Below are positions 39,970-46,394 of a stretch of 64,000 nt of DNA, one piece after another. The translations under genes were made by a program, and so were the position numbers. Origin of the DNA: Haliscomenobacter sp033763495 (lineage in GTDB: Bacteria; Bacteroidota; Bacteroidia; Chitinophagales; Saprospiraceae); NCBI RefSeq assembly GCF_033763495.1, contig NZ_JANRKL010000062.1, positions 1 to 64,000 of the forward strand, read 5' to 3'. Each line of letters opens with the position of its first letter. Position 1 is the stretch's first letter. The notes below the pieces were generated by a model that was given only the letters and a program-made list of their open reading frames with translations, did not search any database and was not told the origin of the DNA.

Positions 39970-40830
39970 ATGATCAATCCAATCATACCCAAAATAACCC
40001 TCGTTGGTGCAGGCCCTGGAGATCCAGAACTGCTCACGATCAAAGCCTGGAAAGCACTCCAGCAAGCCGACGTCGTTCTGTACGACGCTCTGGTAAGTGA
40101 AGAAGTGCTCGATTTGGTGCGCCCAGGTGCTATTTTGGTAGATGTAGGCAAACGTGCGGCCAAACACACCCACCCTCAGGAAGACATCAATTGGATGTTG
40201 GTGGAATACGCCATGAATCATGGTCATGTGGTGCGCCTTAAAGGAGGAGATCCTTTTGTTTTTGGCCGTGGTTATGAAGAAATGGCGCATGCAGCCATGT
40301 TTGGGATCAAAGTGGACATCGTTCCAGGGCTTTCTTCCTGCATTGCAGTTCCTGGTTTGCAAGGGGTGCCAGTAACCTGCCGGGGCATCAATGAAAGCTT
40401 CTGGGTGGTAACGGGTACAACGCGCTCGGGCAGCATCTCCAAGGATGTTGAACTGGCTGCTCAGTCCAGTGCCACTGCAGTTATCCTGATGGGCATGCGC
40501 AAATTGGGGGATATCATGGACATCTATACTGCCCTAGGTAAAAAAGATACCCCAGCGATGGTGGTTCAAAATGGATCAACTCCCGAGGAAAAAGTTGTTC
40601 TGGGGCGGGTACACAACCTGGCCGAACGCGTAGCAATGGCTGACGCCAACTCCCCAGGGATTATTGTTATTGGAGATGTAGTAGCTTTACACCCTCAATT
40701 CGCTTCGGCTACGCTCAGCGACCAGGCTTCGGCTTGCTTCGGCTCCGCTCAGCAACCTACGCTCAGCGACCGGACTTTGAGTGAGCCGTTTAAAACAGGG
40801 AAAGTTACCAATGAGCACATCAGCATCTAA
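39970..40830 (+). CDS. cobA: Uroporphyrinogen-III C-methyltransferase (SUMT)
   Basis: This 286-residue SAM-dependent enzyme methylates uroporphyrinogen III twice to precorrin-2, the first step towards siroheme. Motifs: LVGAGPGDPELLTIKAWKAL at the N-terminus, VVRLKGGDPFVFGRGYEEM in the centre, GLSSCIAVPGLQGVPVTCRG and the C-terminal PGIIVIGDVVAL. The last 45 residues after VVALHPQ (ASATLSDQASACFGSAQQ onwards) are encoded by GGCTACGCTCAGCGACC-type repeats and are an acquired tail. The gene is in the sulfur operon and overlaps the start of the next gene. The siroheme made here is needed by the sulfite reductase upstream. Confidence 0.94.
   Translation: MINPIIPKITLVGAGPGDPELLTIKAWKALQQADVVLYDALVSEEVLDLVRPGAILVDVGKRAAKHTHPQEDINWMLVEYAMNHGHVVRLKGGDPFVFGRGYEEMAHAAMFGIKVDIVPGLSSCIAVPGLQGVPVTCRGINESFWVVTGTTRSGSISKDVELAAQSSATAVILMGMRKLGDIMDIYTALGKKDTPAMVVQNGSTPEEKVVLGRVHNLAERVAMADANSPGIIVIGDVVALHPQFASATLSDQASACFGSAQQPTLSDRTLSEPFKTGKVTNEHISI
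40701..40785. repeat. GCTACGCTCAGCGACC repeats inside the SUMT gene end
   Basis: The wording CTACGCTCAGCGACC occurs near 40709-40723 and again near 40757-40771, with related GGCTTCGGCTTGCTTCGGCTC units between. This repetitive DNA is in frame and codes for the unusual C-terminal tail of the SUMT protein. It resembles the hairpin at 29614-29661. Confidence 0.7.
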
Positions 40831-41476
40831 GATGGAGCAGAACGAGTTGTATCCAGTTTTTTTGAAACTACACACACTGCGTACCCTTATTGTAGGCGCG
40901 GGAGAAGTGGGTTACGAAAAACTCTCGTTCATCCTCAAAAGCAGCCCCAAAGCCCAGGTTACAATGGTAGCCACTTGGGTAAACCCGGAGATTGAAAAAT
41001 TGCTGAGCCAGATCGGAAGCCACTTTGTATACATCCAGCACAAAGCTTTTCAGATCGAGGATATTCAAGGGCATGACCTGATCATCGCGGCCACGAACAT
41101 CCCTGAGCTGAATCGTGAAGTGCAACTGGCTGCCAAAGCAGCGGGTAAATTGATCAACGTGGCCGACACTCCTGATCTCTGCGATTTTTACCTCGGATCA
41201 ATCGTGACCCGAGGACCTTTGAAAATTGGAATTTCAACCAATGGGCAGTCGCCCACTTTTGCCAAACGTTTCCGCCAGGTTTTGGAGGCAGCGTTGCCCG
41301 AAGAAGTGGAAGATCTGCTGCCCAAACTCAACGAAATCCGCGATCGCCTCGGTGGCGACTTTGCGCATAAAGTACGGATGCTCAATCAAATTACTTCAAC
41401 CTTACTAACGGGTATGGCGGGATGTGAATGTGGGGGCAACTGTACAGGAGATTGTATTGAATTTTTGAAAAAATAA
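40811..41476 (+). CDS. Precorrin-2 dehydrogenase/sirohydrochlorin ferrochelatase
   Basis: This 221-residue protein corresponds to the N-terminal half of CysG or to Met8: it oxidises precorrin-2 with NAD and inserts iron to make siroheme. The NAD-binding fold is LRTLIVGAGEVGYEKLSFIL; DLIIAATNIPELNREV and INVADTPDLCDFYLGSIVTRGPLKIGISTNGQSP are family segments carrying the expected catalytic region. An unusual tail, AGCECGGNCTGDC, gives a CxCx3Cx3C cluster that may bind metal or a cluster. The start at 40811 overlaps the SUMT stop by 20 bases; an ATG at 40832 is an alternative. It belongs to the sulfur operon. Confidence 0.9.
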   Translation: MSTSASKMEQNELYPVFLKLHTLRTLIVGAGEVGYEKLSFILKSSPKAQVTMVATWVNPEIEKLLSQIGSHFVYIQHKAFQIEDIQGHDLIIAATNIPELNREVQLAAKAAGKLINVADTPDLCDFYLGSIVTRGPLKIGISTNGQSPTFAKRFRQVLEAALPEEVEDLLPKLNEIRDRLGGDFAHKVRMLNQITSTLLTGMAGCECGGNCTGDCIEFLKK

Positions 41477-41478
41477 TG

Positions 41479-41608
41479 AAGGTTGAGATGGTTGAGGAGG
41501 TTTAGGAAGGTTTAGGCTACCGCAAGCAACTTAGACAAGGACTTTGTCAAATTCGCTCGCGGTAGCCTAAACCTTCCTAAACCTCCTCAACCTTCTCAAC
41601 TTCCTCAA
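41479..41608. repeat. Inverted repeat of the GGTTGAGGAGG family before cysH
   Basis: Segment 41494-41523 is the exact reverse complement of 41559-41588 (30 bp; reads GAGGAGGTTTAGGAAGG then TTTAGGCTACCGC), with weaker matches outside. The spacer contains GACAAGGACTTTGTC at 41534-41548, identical to the core in the 20.1-kb element. The element fills the whole gap between the siroheme gene and cysH. Confidence 0.85.
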
Positions 41609-41621
41609 CACAACCAATAGT

Positions 41622-42347
41622 ATGTCGACATCACAAGCCTTACCTACTCCTGAACTCGATGTAGAGGAGTATAGTGTAGAGTACCTGAATGAGATTTTTG
41701 AGCCACTGAATTTTGAGGAGCGTATTCAGAAGTTGTATGAAATTTTCGATGAGAATGAAGTCTTGATGACTTCCTCTTTTGGAGCGAGCGCTGCGTTTTT
41801 GCTGCGGTTGATTTCTGAGCACCGACCCAGCCAGAAGGTATATTTCATCGATACTACCTACCATTTTTCCGAAACCCTTGCCTACAAGGAAGAACTCACC
41901 GAGTTGTATCGACTCAATGTGATCGATATTCTTCCCGACCCCACCCAAAATGCCCTCACCCGTGATGAGGAGTGGTGGAAAGACCACCCCAAAATGTGTT
42001 GTTCCATCAACAAGGTCGTTCCATTGGAGCCACTGAAGGAAGAACACAAGGTATGGATTTCGGGGTTGATGGCCTACCAAACTGATTTTCGTTCGCACCT
42101 GCGCATTTTTGAACAGCAGGGCGATATCATAAAATTCCATCCATTGATCGACCTGAGTGAAGGGGATTTCTTGTACTGGGCTTCCTGGTTCAAGTTGCCA
42201 CAACACCCACTGGAAAGCCAGGGCTATGGCTCAATCGGATGTACTCATTGTACCCAAAAAGGCAAGGGCCGTGAAGGTCGCTGGGCAGGAACTGGAAAAA
42301 CGGAATGTGGATTACACCCCGGTTTTTTTGTCAACAAACACAAATAA
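41622..42347 (+). CDS. cysH: Phosphoadenylyl/adenylyl-sulfate reductase
   Basis: This 241-residue enzyme reduces activated sulfate (APS or PAPS) to sulfite with thioredoxin. The PP-loop-like core includes LMTSSFGASAAFLL, KVYFIDTTYHFSETL and the arginine-rich WISGLMAYQTDFRSHL. The paired cysteines in PKMCCSINK and the second pair in IGCTHCTQKG form a [4Fe-4S] site, which places it in the APS-reducing class. The catalytic cysteine is in the C-terminal KTECGLH. Its product sulfite feeds the sulfite reductase upstream. ATP sulfurylase and APS kinase genes are not in the window. Confidence 0.94.
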   Translation: MSTSQALPTPELDVEEYSVEYLNEIFEPLNFEERIQKLYEIFDENEVLMTSSFGASAAFLLRLISEHRPSQKVYFIDTTYHFSETLAYKEELTELYRLNVIDILPDPTQNALTRDEEWWKDHPKMCCSINKVVPLEPLKEEHKVWISGLMAYQTDFRSHLRIFEQQGDIIKFHPLIDLSEGDFLYWASWFKLPQHPLESQGYGSIGCTHCTQKGKGREGRWAGTGKTECGLHPGFFVNKHK

Positions 42348-42349
42348 CA

Positions 42350-42411
42350 GTAGGGGTACCCCTTCGTGAGTGCCCAATCGTAATGGGCATCCACAAGGGG
42401 ATGCCCCCAAC
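42350..42411. repeat. GTAGGGGTACCCC and TGCCC/GGGCA hairpins after cysH
   Basis: TGCCCA and TGGGCA form a hairpin in the centre, and outer GGGGTACCCC and GGGGATGCCCCC units have partial self-complementarity. The wording is related to the GTAGGGGCATCC repeat at 39.86 kb. It may terminate the cysH transcript. Confidence 0.55.
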
Positions 42412-42463
42412 GGTTTGCCCCAACAGATGCCAAATATCACCCAAATTGATTCCTGAATAGTTG

Positions 42464-42471
42464 TAAATTTG
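42464..42471 (+). promoter_or_regulatory. -7 element before the ferredoxin-NADP reductase gene
   Basis: TAAATTTG is a perfect TAnnTTTG match, 32 bp before the ATG at 42504. A TTG at 42446-42448 has a short 15-nt spacer. The gene can therefore be read separately from the sulfur operon. Confidence 0.5.
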
Positions 42472-42503
42472 TGTACTTTTTCTGTTTAAATTGATCCAAA
42501 CAA

Positions 42504-43508
42504 ATGATCCAGACAGACATTCTCATTGTAGGAGCAGGGCCAGTAGGGCTTTTTACAGTATTTGAGGCCGGATTGTTGAAAATGCGCTGCCACTTGGTGG
42601 ATTCACTGCCAGTTCCCGGTGGGCAATTGGCTGAAATTTATCCAAAGAAGCCAATCTACGATATCCCCGGATTTCCTTCCATTTTGGCCGGGGATTTGGT
42701 TGATAACCTGATGGAACAAATTGCTCCATTTAAGCCAGGCTTTACCTTGGGCGAGCGGGCTGAAAAATTTGAGCAACTCGAAAATGGCCACTTTGTACTG
42801 ACCACCAGCAAAGGTACCCAAATTCAGGCGCCAGTGATTGCGATTGCAGGTGGCTTAGGCTGCTTTGAACCCCGCAAACCACCACTCGAAAACCTGGAGC
42901 GTTTTGAAGACAAAGGCATCGATTACATCATCCGCGATCCAGAAAAATACCGCAACAAGCGGGTTGTAATTGCTGGGGGAGGTGACTCTGCCCTGGATTG
43001 GACCATTTTCCTTGCTGAAGTAGCCAGTGAAGTGACCCTGATCCACCGCCGTAAGGATTTCCGTGGAGCACCCGATTCAGTAGAAAAAGTGCATGAATTG
43101 GCGCACAGTGGCCGGATCGACTTGTTGACTGATTCACAAACAACTGGTCTGCGTGGCAATGGTGTGTTGACGGATGTAGTCATTGACACCAAGGAAAAAG
43201 GGGAAGTGGTTCGTTCAACGGATTATTTTATCCCGCTTTTTGGTTTGTCTCCAGAACTTGGTCCATTGGGCAACTGGGGCTTGAACGTGGATAAAAATGC
43301 CATCGAGGTAAATACCTTTGATTACAGCACCAACATTCCCGGGGTTTACGCCATCGGTGACATCAATACTTACCCGGGTAAATTGAAGCTGATCTTGTGT
43401 GGTTTCCACGAAGCTACTCTGATGTGCCAATCTGCCTTCAAACGGGTAAATCCAGATAAAAAGCTGAGCTTTAAATACACCACCGTTAATGGGGTGAATG
43501 CATTTTAA
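42504..43508 (+). CDS. Ferredoxin-NADP reductase, thioredoxin-reductase-like type
   Basis: This 334-residue flavoprotein has the fold of thioredoxin reductase but lacks the CxxC pair, which marks it as a YumC-type ferredoxin-NADP reductase. The FAD motif is ILIVGAGPVGLFTVFEAGLL, the NADPH motif VVIAGGGDSALDWTIFLAE and the C-terminal FAD segment PGVYAIGDINTYPGKLKLILCGFHEA. It probably supplies reduced ferredoxin to the sulfite reductase, since its gene directly follows the sulfur operon; this is inferred from position. A hairpin lies after it. Confidence 0.9.
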   Translation: MIQTDILIVGAGPVGLFTVFEAGLLKMRCHLVDSLPVPGGQLAEIYPKKPIYDIPGFPSILAGDLVDNLMEQIAPFKPGFTLGERAEKFEQLENGHFVLTTSKGTQIQAPVIAIAGGLGCFEPRKPPLENLERFEDKGIDYIIRDPEKYRNKRVVIAGGGDSALDWTIFLAEVASEVTLIHRRKDFRGAPDSVEKVHELAHSGRIDLLTDSQTTGLRGNGVLTDVVIDTKEKGEVVRSTDYFIPLFGLSPELGPLGNWGLNVDKNAIEVNTFDYSTNIPGVYAIGDINTYPGKLKLILCGFHEATLMCQSAFKRVNPDKKLSFKYTTVNGVNAF

Positions 43509-43565
43509 ACCTCGATCGCTCTAAAATCGTTCTCGCTTATTTACACCATTTGAGGTGATACAAAA

Positions 43566-43597
43566 GAAGGCAAGTCAGTTAACCTGAACTTGCCTTC
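43566..43597. terminator. Hairpin between convergent genes
   Basis: GAAGGCAAGT (43566-43575) pairs exactly with ACTTGCCTTC (43588-43597), extended inside by CAG/CTG. It lies between the ferredoxin-NADP reductase gene and the convergent secreted-protein gene and probably terminates both. No strong U-tract is visible. Confidence 0.6.
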
Positions 43598-43637
43598 ACC
43601 ATTTAAACCCGACTTAAAAGCAGTCTATTTTTAGCAA

Positions 43638-44036
43638 TTAATGCCTTCCGTAAACAAATACCACCGCTCTGTTGCGTGCAATATTCTTGGTATCGTACCA
43701 GAATTCAATTTTTTCAATCAAACGATTGTTGCCACGCAAATCCACTACTCTTGAATCACTGCCACGGCCAAAATTGTGCCGCAGTTCAATTTCTTGTTTT
43801 CCACCGTTCTCGAAATGGACCACACACCTACGCATGTTCAGCGCTCCTCCTTTGACCTCAATTTTGAGCCCATCAAAAGCGCCATCCCGCCAGGTAACAG
43901 GGATCACATCGCGATCCAAACCATAATTGACGGCACGTTTGCCTAAAAATTCCCAGCGGCCTTGTGCTTGTGCCTCAACCATTCCGAGCAAGAACATCGG
44001 CGCAATCAGCGCCAGCAGAGCAATCAACTTTTTCAT
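43638..44036 (-). CDS. Small secreted protein, DUF2541-like
   Basis: This 132-residue protein has a clear signal peptide (MKKLIALLALIAPMFLLGMVEAQAQ). The mature part is beta-rich and basic (WEFLGKRAVNYGLDRDVIPV, MRRCVVHFENGGKQEIEL, IEKIEFWYDTKNIARNRAVVFVYG). The wording resembles the DUF2541 family of exported proteins without known function. It is transcribed divergently from the head-GIN protein gene. Confidence 0.75.
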   Translation of the reverse strand: MKKLIALLALIAPMFLLGMVEAQAQGRWEFLGKRAVNYGLDRDVIPVTWRDGAFDGLKIEVKGGALNMRRCVVHFENGGKQEIELRHNFGRGSDSRVVDLRGNNRLIEKIEFWYDTKNIARNRAVVFVYGRH

Positions 44037-44239
44037 AGTAAACAGGATTTTTTGGTTATTTGTCCATTAGACTGGCTCGAAAAATACAAGTTTAAAAAGA
44101 CCTTACAGGTGTAACTTTACTTTAACATGACGATTGGTTTTTGTTAACAATACCCTTCAAAAAGCACTGAATTGCTGCAAATTTTAGAATTGTTTTAACC
44201 AAATTTTTTTCAACATGGGAAAGATTTTTTCGAAAAAAA

Positions 44240-44265
44240 GCAACCTACCCTAGGGGGCACTCGTC
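44240..44265 (+). promoter_or_regulatory. Possible ECF sigma factor promoter
   Basis: GCAACC (44240-44245) and CGTC (44262-44265), with a 16-nt spacer and an A/T-rich tract (GATTTTTTCGAAAAAAA) just upstream, look like the -35/-10 pair used by ECF-type sigma factors. It lies 45 bp before the head-GIN protein gene. The match is by eye. Confidence 0.4.
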
Positions 44266-44310
44266 CTTTTGATCATCTGTTGAAGAGATCACCAATCAAA
44301 AAACACTTCG

Positions 44311-45042
44311 ATGAAATCATTAAGCTCATTTTTCACCCTGACTTTAATACTGACTGGCCTATCCCTATCTGCCCAAAGCTGGTGGGGCTGGGGCAATGGG
44401 GTACAAGGCAAAGGCCCAATTGTCCGCAAAACATTGGATATTTCCTCTTTGGAAGGCTTCAGCCTGACTTTCTCTGGCAACGTTTATGTACGCCAGGGCA
44501 ATGAACAAAAAGTAGAGGTAGAATCGCACGAAAATCTGATCAGTTTGCTCTCCAAAGAAGTGGTCGACAAACATTGGAAAATTCGTTTTACTGAAAATGT
44601 AGGCCGCTATGACAAATTCAACGTATACATCACCGTACCTACCCTGAATGCTGTAAAAATTAGCGGCTCCGGTGATGTGAAAGGGGAAACCGCATTCAAA
44701 AACCTGGGCGCATTGGCCCTGGGTATTTCTGGCTCCGGCAACATGAACCTGGATTTTGAAGCTACCGAATTGGAAGCCAAAATCAGTGGTTCCGGGGACA
44801 TGAGCCTGAAAGGAACTGCCAAGTCTCTGAATTCCAGTATTTCAGGTTCAGGTAACATTTCTGCTATTGGTGTTCAGGTGGAAGCAGCCACAGTGCATAT
44901 TTCCGGCTCCGGCAATACATCCATCCACAGCACCGAAAACCTGGATGTCCGCATCAGTGGGTCCGGAGATGTATATTATAAAGGCCGGCCACGGATGAGC
45001 CAGAAGGTTTCGGGTTCGGGGGATGTGGTGAGTAGGGAATAA
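44311..45042 (+). CDS. Head GIN domain protein (DUF2807)
   Basis: This 243-residue exported protein has a signal peptide (FFTLTLILTGLSLSAQ) and the DUF2807 'putative auto-transporter adhesin, head GIN' domain. Repeated GSG turns (KISGSGDVKGE, GISGSGNMNLD, KISGSGDMSLKG, SISGSGNISAI, HISGSGNTSI, RISGSGDVYYKG, KVSGSGDVV) build a right-handed beta-helix. Such proteins are common in Bacteroidota envelopes and often lie under extracytoplasmic-stress sigma control; the promoter-like motif upstream supports that. The function is not known. Confidence 0.92.
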   Translation: MKSLSSFFTLTLILTGLSLSAQSWWGWGNGVQGKGPIVRKTLDISSLEGFSLTFSGNVYVRQGNEQKVEVESHENLISLLSKEVVDKHWKIRFTENVGRYDKFNVYITVPTLNAVKISGSGDVKGETAFKNLGALALGISGSGNMNLDFEATELEAKISGSGDMSLKGTAKSLNSSISGSGNISAIGVQVEAATVHISGSGNTSIHSTENLDVRISGSGDVYYKGRPRMSQKVSGSGDVVSRE

Positions 45043-45281
45043 GTTGAGCACAAAGAAACTCCTATGGTAGCACCAAGGACACAAAGTTAGGCGCTGAGGG
45101 CGTTAGGCGGGTGTTGATGGTGCTGCCTTATTTTTTTGCAAAGTTCTCCACCGTAACGATTTTTGAAAAAATTCAAGCAATAAAAACAGATTTTTGGCGA
45201 TCTTTTTAAGGATGTAATAAATTTTGCTGTCATAGGTTTAGAAAGTATATTTAATCGTCATTTGATCAATCATTCGATAAA

Positions 45282-46319
45282 ATGAACATCCTGACTTTTA
45301 CTTTATCGTCCGTGAGCGCTTTTGGCGTCTTACTGAGCATTGGTTTGGCCATGTACTTTCCCAAAGCTCAAACACAAACCAGTAAATTCTCCAATATCTT
45401 ATTGTCAATCCTGTTGCTGACCGCTTCATTGAGGGTAGTCAAGCCATTGCTATTGGTGTATGCTGAACTTCCTCAATGGTTGGATCGCCTGGCCAGGACA
45501 TCCATGGCCGTATCGGCACCCTTACTGCTCTTCTATATTCTGGCGGTTTTAGAAAATAAACGAGACATTAAACGATTGGACTACCTGCACTTCCTAGTCC
45601 CGTTGATCTATTTGTGTTTGCCCTTTCTTGATCAACCCTTTAATAGAACCCTTTATGCTTTTCTACTGGTTCAAAATGTGGTTTATGTGGGCGTTAGTGT
45701 GTTCACCATTATAAGCCATCACCAGCAACACCATACCTTGGTATACCACTGGGTCGTATTGCTTACAGTATCAATGAGTATGATTATTGGTTGTTATGTT
45801 TTTGCCTTTCTTTACGATGGGAGTATTTTTTTTCTGTGTAGAAGCTCCATTTTTGCCTATTCTTCCTTGATCATGTTGCTCACTTTATCTATATTATCTA
45901 AAAAATTTATTTTCGCTCTTCCGAAGGCAGAGAAGTACAAAAACTCAAAGGTGCCCAGCGAAAAAATTGAAGAATTATACTTCCGTATTTGCACGACAGT
46001 GGAAGCCCAACAGCTCTATTTGGATGCTGATTTAACGCTCCAAAAATTAGCAGAAATGGTAGGACTTACCGCTAGAGAAATTTCCCAGGTGATTAATTTA
46101 CAAACCCAGACCAATTTTTCGGATTGGATCAATGGTTTTAGAATCGAAGCAGCCAAACGAAAAATTACTTCCCGTGAATACCGCAATCAAAAAATCGCCG
46201 CGATAGCTTTTGACTCTGGCTTCAATACGCTTTCTTCATTCAATGCGACTTTTAAAAACAAGACCGGTTATACCCCCACGGAGTACCGAAATGTCAACAC
46301 TACCGAAAATTTGAACTAA
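45282..46319 (+). CDS. Membrane-bound AraC-type regulator
   Basis: This 345-residue protein has about seven hydrophobic segments in residues 1-210 (for example FGVLLSIGLAMYF, LVPLIYLCLPFL, VVLLTVSMSMIIGCYVFAF) and a C-terminal AraC/XylS helix-turn-helix domain (LQKLAEMVGLTAREISQVINLQ, IAAIAFDSGFNTLSSFNATFKNKTGYTP). The membrane part probably senses an external signal. The next gene (DUF5916) begins 76 bp downstream and may be under its control; this is inference. Confidence 0.88.
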   Translation: MNILTFTLSSVSAFGVLLSIGLAMYFPKAQTQTSKFSNILLSILLLTASLRVVKPLLLVYAELPQWLDRLARTSMAVSAPLLLFYILAVLENKRDIKRLDYLHFLVPLIYLCLPFLDQPFNRTLYAFLLVQNVVYVGVSVFTIISHHQQHHTLVYHWVVLLTVSMSMIIGCYVFAFLYDGSIFFLCRSSIFAYSSLIMLLTLSILSKKFIFALPKAEKYKNSKVPSEKIEELYFRICTTVEAQQLYLDADLTLQKLAEMVGLTAREISQVINLQTQTNFSDWINGFRIEAAKRKITSREYRNQKIAAIAFDSGFNTLSSFNATFKNKTGYTPTEYRNVNTTENLN

Positions 46320-46326
46320 AATCATC

Positions 46327-46350
46327 TCCAAAATCGTGAAAATGGAAGCC
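46327..46350. repeat. 24-bp motif, first copy
   Basis: TCCAAAATCGTGAAAATGGAAGCC lies between the AraC-type gene and the DUF5916 gene. A second copy with two differences lies at 50075-50098, before the small NTF2-like gene. The surrounding bases are also similar. It may be a regulator site or a dispersed repeat. Confidence 0.6.
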
Positions 46351-46394
46351 AGACTTTAGGATGATCGTGATTTTTGAGCCACAATTCAAAAATC

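Noticed and set aside
40811..40830. Frameshift between SUMT and the siroheme gene
   Set aside because: The 20-base overlap is consistent with ordinary overlapping genes, and an ATG right after the SUMT stop is also available.
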